This document shows positions 27,217 to 34,810 of a DNA stretch of 36,841 nt, in pieces (the stretch's first letter is position 1; each line of letters begins with the position of its first letter). The translations under genes were made by a program, and so were the position numbers. This stretch comes from BOG-933 sp037132135 (lineage in GTDB: Bacteria > Pseudomonadota > Alphaproteobacteria > Azospirillales > Azospirillaceae), in the NCBI GenBank assembly GCA_037132135.1, contig JBAXPR010000025.1, positions 1 to 36,841 of the forward strand, in the 5' to 3' direction. Under the pieces are notes generated by a model. That model did no database searches. It was not told where the DNA came from and saw only the letters and a list, made by a program, of their open reading frames with translations.

Positions 27217-28479
27217 ATGCCCGTCCTGCCGCTTCAGCCCTGGATGATCCGGCCCGAGAGCCGGCGCGTCATGACCGCCCTTGGCGAGGCCCGCTTCATC
27301 GGCGGCTGCGTCCGCGACGCCCTGCTCGGGCTGCCGGTTTCCGACCTCGACATCGCGACGCCCCATCCGCCCGATGAGGTGACCCGGCGGCTGGCCGCGG
27401 CCGGCGTGCGGGTGATTCCTACCGGCATCGCCCACGGCACTGTCACGGCGCTCAGCGGCGGCCGGCCTTTCGAGATCACCACCCTGCGCCGCGATCTGGT
27501 CTGCGACGGTCGTCACGCCGAGGTCGCCTTCACCGATGACTGGCAGGCCGACGCCTCCCGTCGGGATTTCACCATCAACGCCCTCTCCTGCACTCTCGAC
27601 GGCGATCTCTTCGACCCCTTCGGCGGCCTCGAAGACCTCGCGGCCCGGCGGCTGCGCTTCATCGGCTGCGCCGAGGATCGCATCCGCGAGGATGTGCTGC
27701 GCCTGCTGCGCTATTTCCGCTTCTTCGCCCGCTATGGCGGTGAGGCGGCGGACGCCGGGGCGCTGGCCGCCTGCCGGGCGTTGGCGCCGCTCTTGCCCGG
27801 GCTCTCGGGCGAGCGGGTGCGGACCGAACTCTTCCGTCTGCTTACCGGGCCGCGCCCGGCCGAGGTTTGGGCCCTGTTGGCCGGGCTCGGCATCGTGCCC
27901 CATCTCCTGCCCGGCGCGACGCAGGGCGAGCGGCTCGCCCGGCTGGTGGCGCTGGACTCCGGGCTTGGGCTCGGGGGGGCGGAGCGGGCGCTGCCCCGGC
28001 TGGCTGCCCTGCTCGATGGCCCGGCCGCGGCGCTGCCGGCGGTGGCCGGACGGCTGCGGCTGTCGGGGGCCGAGCGCCGGCGGCTGCTGGCGCTGGCCGC
28101 GTCCGCGGCGGCGGTTGATCCAGCGGCGGCGCCGGGCCAGCTGTGCCGGCAACTGGCGGCGCTTGGCGATGAGGCGCTGTTTCTCGATTCGGCCTTGCTG
28201 AGCGCGGCGACTTCCGAGTCGTGGCCCGATTGCCTTCATTCGGTGCAGGCGGTGCTTGCCGGCTGGCGGCGCGCGCGCTTTCCCCTCGGCGGTCTCGATG
28301 TCCTGGCCGCGGGGGTGGCGCCGGGTCCCGAGGTCGGACGGCTGCTGGCGGCGCTACGCGACTGGTGGGCCGGGCATGAGTTCGGGCCCGGCCGGGCCGA
28401 ATGTTGCGCCGAACTAAACTACCGCATTGCGAAACAAAGATTTTTGGTGACGGCGGCCGCCGCTGACGGTACAAACTGA
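27217..28479 (+). CDS. cca: CCA-adding tRNA nucleotidyltransferase (class II)
   Basis: 420 aa. Builds or repairs the 3'-CCA end of tRNAs. The polymerase-beta-type head has GGCVRD at 29-34, the metal-binding D43-L-D45, RRD near 91 and RRDFTINAL; the neck follows with GCAEDRIREDVLRLLRYFRF and GERVRTELFRLL. No HD phosphohydrolase domain is evident, as usual in alphaproteobacteria. The Ala/Leu-rich C-terminal body is divergent. No good ribosome site precedes the ATG at 27217; M10 is an alternative start. Confidence 0.92.
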   Translation: MPVLPLQPWMIRPESRRVMTALGEARFIGGCVRDALLGLPVSDLDIATPHPPDEVTRRLAAAGVRVIPTGIAHGTVTALSGGRPFEITTLRRDLVCDGRHAEVAFTDDWQADASRRDFTINALSCTLDGDLFDPFGGLEDLAARRLRFIGCAEDRIREDVLRLLRYFRFFARYGGEAADAGALAACRALAPLLPGLSGERVRTELFRLLTGPRPAEVWALLAGLGIVPHLLPGATQGERLARLVALDSGLGLGGAERALPRLAALLDGPAAALPAVAGRLRLSGAERRRLLALAASAAAVDPAAAPGQLCRQLAALGDEALFLDSALLSAATSESWPDCLHSVQAVLAGWRRARFPLGGLDVLAAGVAPGPEVGRLLAALRDWWAGHEFGPGRAECCAELNYRIAKQRFLVTAAAADGTN

Positions 28480-28506
28480 TGGTGTCGGCGGTGCGCGGGA
28501 CCGGCC

Positions 28507-28679
28507 CATAAAAAAGGGCGACCGCACAGACTCGCCGCGCGGTCCGAGTTCAGGGAGGAAGGCCACGCCATTGTGGCCCCGAGGGTCGCCGGCTCTTGTG
28601 CCGGACGATCCTTATACACCGAATGGTGGTAGCCATAAGTATCGCTGGCAAGCCTAAAGTATAGGCTTGCCGTTTTTTT
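28507..28679 (+). ncRNA. Structured intergenic RNA candidate, direction uncertain
   Basis: This stretch can fold as a series of helices: GGCGACC (28517) with GGTCGCC (about 28584-28590) closing a junction that contains ACTCG/CGAGT and a perfect GGCCAC/GTGGCC hairpin, then CCGGC/GCCGG, then a near-perfect GATCCTTAT/ATAAGTATC stem, then the terminator hairpin. Read on the plus strand it ends in that terminator. Read on the minus strand the first junction is followed by TTTTTT and an unpaired CTTCCTCCC, which resembles anti-Shine-Dalgarno motifs of known alphaproteobacterial small RNAs. It does not match RNase P, tmRNA, SRP or 6S RNA as I know them. A 19-20 codon reading frame (28570/28573-28632) with GGGAGGAA upstream also lies inside. 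Confidence 0.4.
28647..28679 (+). terminator. Strong intrinsic terminator
   Basis: A perfect 9-bp stem GGCAAGCCT/AGGCTTGCC with a 7-nt loop is followed by G and seven T. It ends transcription coming from cca or from a small transcript in the 28507-28646 interval. Confidence 0.92.
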
Positions 28680-28736
28680 ATGCGCTCCGGCCAGGGTTTG
28701 CCCCGGATGACGGCAGAGCGCAAAATCAAGGCCGGA

Positions 28737-29309
28737 TCAGTAGCCGTCATAACCGGTGAATCCGGCCCGGGTGGCCGCCAGCCAGGGCGGCTCAAGCGCC
28801 TCGAGTCGGGTGAACACCGGGCAGTCGGGCTGATGGGCGCCCGGCAGGTAGCCGATGCTCATCAGGAACTCGCCCAGCACCTCGCTGCCGATAAAGGTGA
28901 AGCGGCGGCGAAAGAGCGCCAGCCATTCGGTCCGGGAGCGGGGATGGTGGCGGGCGATCCAGGCCGCGAACGAGCCCGATTCGGCCTGGAGCGCCATCAG
29001 CCGGCGGGCATTCCCGATCACGGCGTCGATTTTGCGCCGGTTGCGGATGATGCCCGCATCGGCGAGCAGGCGCGCGCGCTCGGCCTCGCCATAGCCGGCG
29101 ACCCGCTCGATCGCGAAGCCTTCGAAAGCGGCGCGGAAGGCCGCGCGCTTTTTCAGCACGGTCAGCCAGGACAGTCCGGCTTGATTGATCTCAAGGGCGA
29201 GACGCTCGAACAGGGCGCTGTCGGAGGCGACCGGAAAGCCGTATTCCAGATCGTGGTAGGGCTGGTGCCAGGGGTGACCGGGGGCGTCCCGGCAATAGAC
29301 GATAGCCAT
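28737..29309 (-). CDS. tag: DNA-3-methyladenine glycosylase I
   Basis: 190 aa. Removes 3-methyladenine from alkylated DNA as first step of base excision repair. Family marks are YHDLEYG (Tag usually YHDxEWG), FERLALEINQAGLSW with the catalytic-site Glu, and the zinc snap C6, H19, H159 and C163 (the H-x3-C pair QPDC region), as in E. coli Tag. ATG at 29309 has no strong ribosome site. The gene stands alone, converging on the terminator after cca, at the edge where composition changes. Confidence 0.94.
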   Translation of the reverse strand: MAIVYCRDAPGHPWHQPYHDLEYGFPVASDSALFERLALEINQAGLSWLTVLKKRAAFRAAFEGFAIERVAGYGEAERARLLADAGIIRNRRKIDAVIGNARRLMALQAESGSFAAWIARHHPRSRTEWLALFRRRFTFIGSEVLGEFLMSIGYLPGAHQPDCPVFTRLEALEPPWLAATRAGFTGYDGY

Positions 29310-29731
29310 TCGTCACATATTTCTCAATGATATCAATGTGTTATAGCGTATGTAAAAAGGGTGTAAAAACCGCTAATGGAAGTTGTGCTAAAAATAACCC
29401 CCAGTTGCTGACTTTTATCACTTCACGGTGCCTGCTCATGGTCATTACCTTTTTGCGACCGTTCTTCAGGATCGATGATAACGCGGATGCCTATGATCTG
29501 TTCATACCACTCAAACGAATCGCAGAAAAGGCTCACGAGGAAGTCGGTGACCGAACGTGAGTATCGAACCGAAGCTCTTGATCCGTAGTAAGGATGAAGC
29601 TCCAAAACAAATATATATTACAGTAGATTAGCGTACCTGAAAATGCCGTGTGACTGATCTGTGACCTTCTGGGTTTGTTCTGATTCTTGAGTATACCTTC
29701 TGATACGGAATCAGAGAATTTTTGGGTTTTA
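29310..29731. other. AT-rich intergenic stretch between tag and the insertion sequence
   Basis: Some 420 nt, distinctly AT-richer than the DNA to the left. Short open frames exist on both strands (for example 29327-29560 plus), but none has a ribosome site or a recognisable domain. It probably contains the tag promoter and otherwise decayed or non-coding DNA. Confidence 0.5.
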
Positions 29732-29809
29732 GGGTCTGAACCCAATCATCATGTTGATTCGTTGGCGATTTTATGGTTCCAAGTCGTTAACGACGCCTTG
29801 GAGGGAGCG

Positions 29810-30564
29810 ATGCGAGAGATATTCTGGCTGGGAGATGATGCGTGGGTTGCGATTGAGCCGCACCTTCCGAAGAACCAACCGGGCGCCCGTAGGGTGGACG
29901 ACCAGCGGATTATCAGCGGCATCATTCACGTTCTCAAGAGCGGTTGTCGTTGGAGAGACTGTCCACCTGAATACGGGCCGCCGACGACGGTCTACAATCG
30001 CTTCAACCGTTGGTCGCGCAAGGATTATTGGCGAAAGATACTTGCCGCACTGGCGGCCGGCCAATGGATCACCGCCGCCGTGGCGATGGACGGCAGCTAC
30101 GTGAAAGCGCACCGTTGCGCGCATGGCGGAAAAGGGGGGCAAAAAATCAGGCCATCGGGCTTTCAAGAGGCGGGCAGACAACAAAAATCCACGCCCTCAG
30201 CGACACACTCGGTCGCCCGATCGTCCTCAAAGTAACGGCTGGGAACGTATCGGACATCACGATGGCCGAGGCTCTTCTGGCAGAGGTCGAAGGCTACCGC
30301 TACGTTCTGGCCGACAAAGGTTATGACTCCGATAAGTTGCGAAAATCCATTCGCGACAAGGGAGCCAAGCCCGTCATCCCTGGCCGGAAATCACGCAAGC
30401 GGAAGGTGCGCTTCGATAAAAGACGCTATAAATTCAGGTGGATGGCCGAGGCCGTGTTCTGTCGGCTCAAGGATTTTCGCCGGGTCGCAACCCGCTACGA
30501 CAAGCTCTCCAGAAACTATCTGTCATCCATAACCATCGCAACCATCGTGGCGTACTGGGTGTGA
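29810..30564 (+). CDS. IS5/IS427-type transposase, probably made by -1 frameshifting
   Basis: Frame 1 runs from ATG 29810 (GGAGGGAG upstream) to 30235 and carries the DUF4096-like N-terminus (WLGDDAWVAIEPHLP) and the first catalytic Asp, D94 in AMDGSYVKAH. The rest (SRGGQTTKIHALSD, second Asp in VLADKGYDSD, Glu in MAEAVFCRLKDF) is in the -1 frame, ending at 30564. The switch must occur near 30130-30146, where AAAA, GGGGGG and AAAAAA follow each other, a typical slippery site for this group. The fused product would be about 251 aa with D94, D169 and E214 as DDE triad. If the shift is programmed the element may be active; otherwise it is a simple frameshift mutation. Confidence 0.85.
30134..30146 (+). 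other. Putative programmed -1 frameshift site in the transposase
   Basis: G6, C and A6 in direct succession at exactly the place where the conserved transposase sequence changes from frame 1 to the -1 frame. Slippage of the Lys codon on A6 would give the expected continuation NQAIG. Confidence 0.55.
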
Positions 30565-30655
30565 TTGAGTCTGGAGCCTAGGATCGTTCGAGAGGGTGTG
30601 GAAACGGTTGAAGACGTTGACGAGCGATTCGAAGGGAAGGCGGATCGATGAGTGT

Positions 30656-32197
30656 TCATATTGGTGAGAAAAACAGTGTCGTTGCCACAGTGACTGAGGG
30701 AGCTTGGCTGATGGGATCGGAATACAGGTAGGCAGGTGCCGCCACATACCTTTCGCCGTTCCTCAGGCGTTTAAGCGTCGCCCGTTGCTCCGGAGACAAT
30801 GTGGCTGCGATCCTGGCGAACGTGGTGGCATAAATGTAAGCAAGTTCGCCATCCAGTTCACCGTACTGACGGCCAAGGGCCAGGACCTTGTTCAGGTCTG
30901 CAGTCCCACCGTTCATGAACCGCCGCAGTTCCGTTGAAATCGCACGCCGAACCTCGACAATCCCAGCCAACGGCTTGCGCTGACGGTCAATGATATCGGT
31001 CATCAGGCGGCGTTGTTCCTGGTTCAGTTGTTGAAGAAACTGTTCTCCCAGGTCGCCTGTCAATGCCGTGCTGATATCATAGTCCCGCTTGCCCATAGCA
31101 GGCATATCTTTGAGGAAAAAACCTCCGAAGTATGTCCCATGACGCTCTGGGCAGAAATAGGTGTCAGCTTCAAGCGATCCCGCATACCAACTGAAGAATT
31201 CACTGCCGAGCGTCATGTAGGCGACATTCACGAGATGGTCAGTCCCGCGTGGAAGCTTGTATCGTTCCATGTCAACGGCCGGCCAGCTATTGAAATCTCC
31301 AAAGTGCATTCGAGCCAGTGCAGACTTTTGACTGCCAGTAAGCGAAGAGGCTATTCGGCCAAATATCGTGGCCCTTTGGTAAGCAAGCGTAGCGTCTGCC
31401 GTGAACATGTCTCCTGCGTAGCGTTTGACCGCTTCAAGATTCAGCCCAGAACTACCCGTCGGTATCTTCCCATCAAGCTGAGCATGGAACGCGGAGATTA
31501 ATGGAAGCCGCTTGAATGCAAGTTCCTTCAATTGCGTAGCTTCGGCCGCTGCTTCGTTGCGGAATAGCTCAAGCTGGCCGGCATCCAATATGCTGAGGAC
31601 ATTACCAGCCACGCGGTCGAGGAACTGTGGATTGTGCCCTTTCCCTGCGGCATCGATATCCCGCATGTATTGAAATCCAAAGAAATCACTTACTTTTCCA
31701 GGGGGTATAAAGGTTGAGGCGCCAAAGCTACCGGTTATAAAAGCAAGCCCATTAAATGCAATCGTATGAAGCTGTGCGTTATCAGATACTGCCTGTTCAA
31801 GGCTATATCCATGCCCGCCACCTTGCGGTGCCTTCCTATTTGATTGTTGCCGTTGATCATTTGACGACGTTGATGGAGACGATCTGCGATCATCAGCACC
31901 TGAAGTTTTACCCTGCATCCGATCTAAACGGCCGTTCGATGGTCGGTCGGGACGGGCAACCAGACCGTCTGGCGAGTTCACGCAGGTTGCTGATACCATT
32001 CCCTCCGGAGTCGAATGCTGAACGACATCTCCATCCGTTTTTCCCCGACAGTCCTCGAACGCTTGTGGTGGAGGGCGCTTTCCAGACTGGGGGCCAGTGT
32101 GAGGTGGTTCGTACTGGGCATAACCGGATTGAGCCAGTACGAGCGTCATCGCTGCCAGCGTCGGTGCCGCGATACGGCAAATCCGGCCAATCAGCAT
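30656..32197 (-). CDS. Secreted 513-aa protein with a duplicated domain, unknown function
   Basis: The ATG at 32197 has GGGAGG 6 nt upstream and opens a clear signal peptide ending near SGYAQ, so the protein is exported. The 50-codon extension upstream is rejected as start. After it comes a small Cys pair region (about 47-83: DCRGKTDGDVV, SATCVNSPDG, C50 and C72) resembling a module found in secreted proteins, then a low-complexity Ser/Gln/Arg linker (about 95-128). Residues 161-306 and 346-488 are two copies of one ~145-residue unit: compare LAYQRATIFGRIASSLTGSQ with ELAYIYATTFARIAATLSPE. The LTxxQ/LSPEQ helices recall Spy/CpxP periplasmic chaperones, but this is a weak resemblance. Confidence 0.82.
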   Translation of the reverse strand: MLIGRICRIAAPTLAAMTLVLAQSGYAQYEPPHTGPQSGKRPPPQAFEDCRGKTDGDVVQHSTPEGMVSATCVNSPDGLVARPDRPSNGRLDRMQGKTSGADDRRSSPSTSSNDQRQQSNRKAPQGGGHGYSLEQAVSDNAQLHTIAFNGLAFITGSFGASTFIPPGKVSDFFGFQYMRDIDAAGKGHNPQFLDRVAGNVLSILDAGQLELFRNEAAAEATQLKELAFKRLPLISAFHAQLDGKIPTGSSGLNLEAVKRYAGDMFTADATLAYQRATIFGRIASSLTGSQKSALARMHFGDFNSWPAVDMERYKLPRGTDHLVNVAYMTLGSEFFSWYAGSLEADTYFCPERHGTYFGGFFLKDMPAMGKRDYDISTALTGDLGEQFLQQLNQEQRRLMTDIIDRQRKPLAGIVEVRRAISTELRRFMNGGTADLNKVLALGRQYGELDGELAYIYATTFARIAATLSPEQRATLKRLRNGERYVAAPAYLYSDPISQAPSVTVATTLFFSPI

Positions 32198-32284
32198 AAT
32201 GACCTCCCAGTGTGTTCGTGCAACGAATGATACACCTGACGAACCTATGGTGCCCAGGTCTTCTCCCTGAAAAAACCCTGTAAC

Positions 32285-32386
32285 CGTGGCAGTGTGACCT
32301 GCCCAGCCATTCGGCCCCTTCACAAACCTTGAACGCGGGAAGTCCATGATGTCGATCGCCCTGGTTGCCCCTCCTGGGCGCTGAAA
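32285..32386. repeat. Interspersed repeat, copy A
   Basis: About 100 bp, between the stop of hemerythrin 1 and the start of the 513-aa gene. It shares a block of 23 identical bases (32345-32367) with copy B, flanked by further similarity (CCAGGAGG and TTCAG on the minus strand, and ATGGCTGG/GTCA elements beyond). Confidence 0.75.
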
Positions 32387-32390
32387 GGCG

Positions 32391-32798
32391 TCATAAACCC
32401 ATGCCTTGCCCTTGTATGAAACGCCCGAGTTTCATATCGCACTCCTTCACATGATCAATCAGCCAGTGCTTCAAAAATTCAAGGGTGTCAGCTGTTACTG
32501 CATTTGGTGTCACCTCAAACTCATAAACGAGTGCATCAAGCCCCTTGATCAGATCGGCATGTTCTTGGACATGCTCATCAGACCCAGGGTAGTGGTGTCG
32601 CCGCATAATCTGCTCCTCATGTCCAAAATGATATCCAATGTAATCTGATAATTCAGACAGGATTTCAGAAATCACATCATTGCCATGATCTTCGCGAGCG
32701 GCATCACCAAGTTTATTGATAATGCCAATGAGGCATTTATGATCGGGGTCTATCTTTTCACTGCCAACTGAAAGCGAGACATCCCATTCTATTAACAT
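32391..32798 (-). CDS. Bacteriohemerythrin 1
   Basis: 135-aa four-helix bundle with a diiron site. All seven ligands are visible: H20, H57, E61, H76, H80, H116 and D121 (motifs DPDHK, HFGHEE, HVQEH, HVKECD). Single-domain bacterial hemerythrins bind O2, and some act in O2 delivery, iron storage or NO defence. GGAG 8 nt upstream supports the ATG. A second homologue lies 142 nt upstream on the same strand with the ligands at identical positions, so the two arose by duplication, now far diverged. Confidence 0.93.
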   Translation of the reverse strand: MLIEWDVSLSVGSEKIDPDHKCLIGIINKLGDAAREDHGNDVISEILSELSDYIGYHFGHEEQIMRRHHYPGSDEHVQEHADLIKGLDALVYEFEVTPNAVTADTLEFLKHWLIDHVKECDMKLGRFIQGQGMGL

Positions 32799-32835
32799 TC
32801 TGTATCTCCGGATGAGGTTCTCTGAGAGTTCGGTT

Positions 32836-32936
32836 GGTGGACATGACTTTTCCAGCCATCCCCCATACGAGTTTTCTGCTGTTCGGGTAGCTCATGATGT
32901 CGATCGCCCTGGTTGATCCTCCTGGATGCCTGAAGC
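32836..32936. repeat. Interspersed repeat, copy B
   Basis: Second copy, between the stop of hemerythrin 2 and the start of hemerythrin 1. The identical 23-bp block is at 32893-32915. Read on the minus strand both copies contain an open frame with the same amino-acid pattern PGG-A/S-TRAIDIM-D/S-F/Y-P-R/N-SR. Confidence 0.75.
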
Positions 32937-32939
32937 ACC

Positions 32940-33338
32940 TTACTGCTGTCCCAACAAATGGGCGGCAAGTTTTTTATCTGATATCATAACATGCTGAAAA
33001 AACCACTCATTTAGGAATGTAATGATATTTTTTTCTGCCATTGGCGCGTTGCTCTCAAGCAAATATGTCATCTTTGTTAGTTGATCAAAAAGATACCAAT
33101 GAGCCTTCCGATGGCAATCAGCTTCTGGATACTTTGACGAAATCATAATATGCTCTTCACGTGTAAAATGTTCCCCAAGACAATCAATGATCTGACAATA
33201 TTTATTAACTAATAAGCCGCGATTTGCGCAATTGCTTACTGTGTCGTTGAGTTCGTTTACCAAGGCGACAATGTGCTCGTGATCACTGTCAAGCAGCAGG
33301 TGCCCGATCATCATTTCTTCAGACCACGGAATGCGCAT
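32940..33338 (-). CDS. Bacteriohemerythrin 2
   Basis: 132 aa with the full diiron ligand set at H20, H57, E61, H76, H80, H116 and D121 (DSDHEH, HFTREEH, HRKAH, HVMISD). GAGG 8 nt upstream of the ATG. Base composition is clearly more AT-rich than in the left part of the window. It is probably the first gene of a hemerythrin 2 - hemerythrin 1 - 513-aa transcript on the minus strand. A partial NO- or O2-related role is suggested by the nearby NsrR-like regulator. Confidence 0.93.
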   Translation of the reverse strand: MRIPWSEEMMIGHLLLDSDHEHIVALVNELNDTVSNCANRGLLVNKYCQIIDCLGEHFTREEHIMISSKYPEADCHRKAHWYLFDQLTKMTYLLESNAPMAEKNIITFLNEWFFQHVMISDKKLAAHLLGQQ

Positions 33339-33490
33339 TGATAAGCCTCGTTATTATTAGGCACCTTAAACTGATGAAAAATCAATGGTACGTGATGTGC
33401 GGAACCTCGCGGTCAGCATGATCGCCCCCGTGACCGCTCCATCAATGGTGTCCCGATCACATGGGGGCAAGCATACAGGGGCCAGAGGAC

Positions 33491-33928
33491 TTACTTCTTC
33501 GCGACCTTGACCACGGCGGCCTTGATCTCGTCGAGCCCTTCGGTGACCCGCTTGCTGATGACGTTGCCGGCCTCGGTGTTGGACTTGGTGACGATATCAG
33601 CCAGTTCCTTCATGTTCGCCAGAGCGGCCTGGAAAGCAGTTTGCACCACCTCGGCCTGCTTGGCGACCTTAGCTTCGGGAGCGCCAGGAACCATGATATC
33701 GCTGGCGACAGTGCGGGCTTCTTCCATCGACGCCTGGAGGATTTCAGCCTGACGCTTCATGACCGCCTGGATGCCGGCGATCACGAGCTGATTTGCTTCG
33801 GTCAGGGCTTCAATGTTCTTCTTCTGGGCGGCGATCATCGGCTCGAAATCAACGCCAGGCACCTTGAAATCGGTGAGCATTTTGGTGATGTCAGTCTGGA
33901 ACATCGGGAAGGCGGTGAGCTTGGACAT
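33491..33928 (-). CDS. Phasin family protein
   Basis: 145 aa, all-helical and amphipathic, with Ala/Lys/Glu-rich repeats and no signal peptide. The central segment (PMIAAQKKNIEALTEANQLV, then AGIQAVMKRQAEILQ) is the phasin pattern. Phasins coat polyhydroxyalkanoate granules in the cytoplasm. AAGGAAG precedes the ATG. No PHA synthase lies in the window. The gene is more GC-rich than its neighbours. Confidence 0.9.
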   Translation of the reverse strand: MSKLTAFPMFQTDITKMLTDFKVPGVDFEPMIAAQKKNIEALTEANQLVIAGIQAVMKRQAEILQASMEEARTVASDIMVPGAPEAKVAKQAEVVQTAFQAALANMKELADIVTKSNTEAGNVISKRVTEGLDEIKAAVVKVAKK

Positions 33929-33974
33929 TGCGAGGCTTCCTTATGACAATAGTCGGTGACGGGCGTGGAAGATC

Positions 33975-34007
33975 GAAAAAATGCTGAGAACGGCTCCCCC
34001 AGCATTT
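33975..34007 (-). terminator. Intrinsic terminator after the DUF2892 gene
   Basis: The 7-bp stem AATGCTG/CAGCATT (33980-34006) is followed on the minus strand by six T. It lies 27 nt after the stop of the DUF2892 gene and upstream of the phasin gene. Confidence 0.75.
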
Positions 34008-34033
34008 TCAGGTTCAGTTCAGATTATAAAGTG

Positions 34034-34246
34034 TCAATGATGCAAATCTTCCGACGGCTTCGCACAACGACATGTCTTGAAGCCGAAGGGTAAGTAGGCT
34101 GGGCACCAACCGACCAATGCAGTTGCAAGCGGCACAACTCCAATCCAGCCCCAAACCGGCAGCATGCCGCCTAGGGTTGCTCCGATCAAAGCCAATCCAG
34201 CGATGATCCGCAGGATACGGTCTATTCCACCAACATTTTGTGACAT
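34034..34246 (-). CDS. DUF2892 (YgaP-type membrane domain) protein
   Basis: 70 aa. The pattern NVGGIDRILRIIAGLALI, then GWIGVVPLATALVGWCPAYLPFG and a C-terminal Cys pair (TCRCAK) is that of the small DUF2892 inner-membrane proteins, related to the membrane part of the rhodanese YgaP. Two membrane helices. GGAGGTG upstream of the ATG. The Cys residues suggest thiol or sulfur chemistry, not proven. It ends in a clear terminator, so it is a single-gene unit. Confidence 0.9.
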   Translation of the reverse strand: MSQNVGGIDRILRIIAGLALIGATLGGMLPVWGWIGVVPLATALVGWCPAYLPFGFKTCRCAKPSEDLHH

Positions 34247-34422
34247 GTGACACCTCCAGGTTCAATGGGTACAGTTATGCTTTAGCGTGCAGTAGGCGGC
34301 AGTAGTCGCATTGAACTGTAAATCATCATCTCTATGCGAGTTTCACCGCCCATTTATTGGTCGCCTCACTCTTGTCGGCCATTCCAAATCAAAGGGCAGC
34401 CATATCAGCAAATAAGGCCCCT

Positions 34423-34767
34423 TTACTTCGAAAGATTTCTGCCCACATAGCCGCCCAGAAAGCCGGAACCAGCAAGGACTATGGGACGCAAGAGGCCTGC
34501 GCCGAGAGGAAATCCGCGCATGCCACCCATGCCACTCATTCTGCCCATCTGTGGAGCATAACCACTAACCAAGCGTACGGCCATGTTCCCACCGAGAATA
34601 TAATCTCCAAGTAGTACGCCGGTTACGACGCCAGCGGCAGTGAACAGGGCGCTACCAATTGTGACTGGGCCTGATGACGCTTGGGGTTGCGAATCATTAG
34701 CTTGTACTTGAGCAAAGGCTGGCGATGATATTATCATCATCGCAGAAAGAAGCAGTGCATATCTCAT
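34423..34767 (-). CDS. Small exported Gly-rich protein, unknown
   Basis: 114 aa. Signal peptide MRYALLLSAMMIISSPAFA followed by a Gln/Ser-rich stretch, then a Gly/Leu-rich hydrophobic region (AAGVVTGVLLGDYILGG), a Met/Gly segment (RMSGMGGMRG) and another hydrophobic Gly-rich segment to the end. This could insert into a membrane or form a glycine-zipper. The ATG at 34767 has AAGGA 7 nt upstream; earlier Met codons lack a site. It follows the mlaA-like gene by 43 nt. Confidence 0.7.
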   Translation of the reverse strand: MRYALLLSAMMIISSPAFAQVQANDSQPQASSGPVTIGSALFTAAGVVTGVLLGDYILGGNMAVRLVSGYAPQMGRMSGMGGMRGFPLGAGLLRPIVLAGSGFLGGYVGRNLSK

Positions 34768-34810
34768 TTTGCAGTCCTTCATTGTTGTGACTAGAGGTGG
34801 CAGTTTGTTA

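Larger units (their letters stand above)
29732..30578 (+). mobile_element. IS5 family (IS427-like) insertion sequence, about 847 bp
   Basis: The element is bounded by imperfect inverted repeats: left GGGTCTGAACCCAATCA (29732-29748) and right end 30562-30578, matching at 12 of 17 positions when reversed. Both outer flanks read TA (29730-29731 and 30579-30580), consistent with a 2-bp target duplication. Size and two-frame transposase fit the IS427 subgroup. The exact ends are my best reading. Confidence 0.75.

Noticed and set aside
26287..28239. 650-codon open frame on the minus strand across metZ and cca
   Set aside because: Spans two well-conserved genes in antisense, with compositionally biased translation.
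28507..28679. Known housekeeping RNA (RNase P, 6S, SRP, tmRNA)
   Set aside because: Diagnostic sequence blocks of these RNAs are missing and the interval is too short or wrongly shaped.
29327..29560. 77-codon open frame in the AT-rich stretch after tag
   Set aside because: No ribosome site, no domain and no coding-like codon use; chance frame in intergenic DNA.
32198..32347. N-terminal extension of the 513-aa protein
   Set aside because: It would place the signal peptide internally; the ATG at 32197 has a good ribosome site. The upstream frame belongs to the repeat.
32758..32895. 45-codon frame in repeat copy B
   Set aside because: Overlaps the hemerythrin 1 start and has no well-spaced ribosome site; kept only as part of the repeat observation.
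33371..33385. FNR-like site CTGAT-N5-ATCAA upstream of hemerythrin 2
   Set aside because: The spacer is 5 instead of 4 nt and one half is imperfect, so it does not meet the FNR consensus.
33409..33437. Hairpin GCGGTCA/TGACCGC between phasin and hemerythrin 2
   Set aside because: No T-tract on either strand; not callable as a terminator, function unknown.
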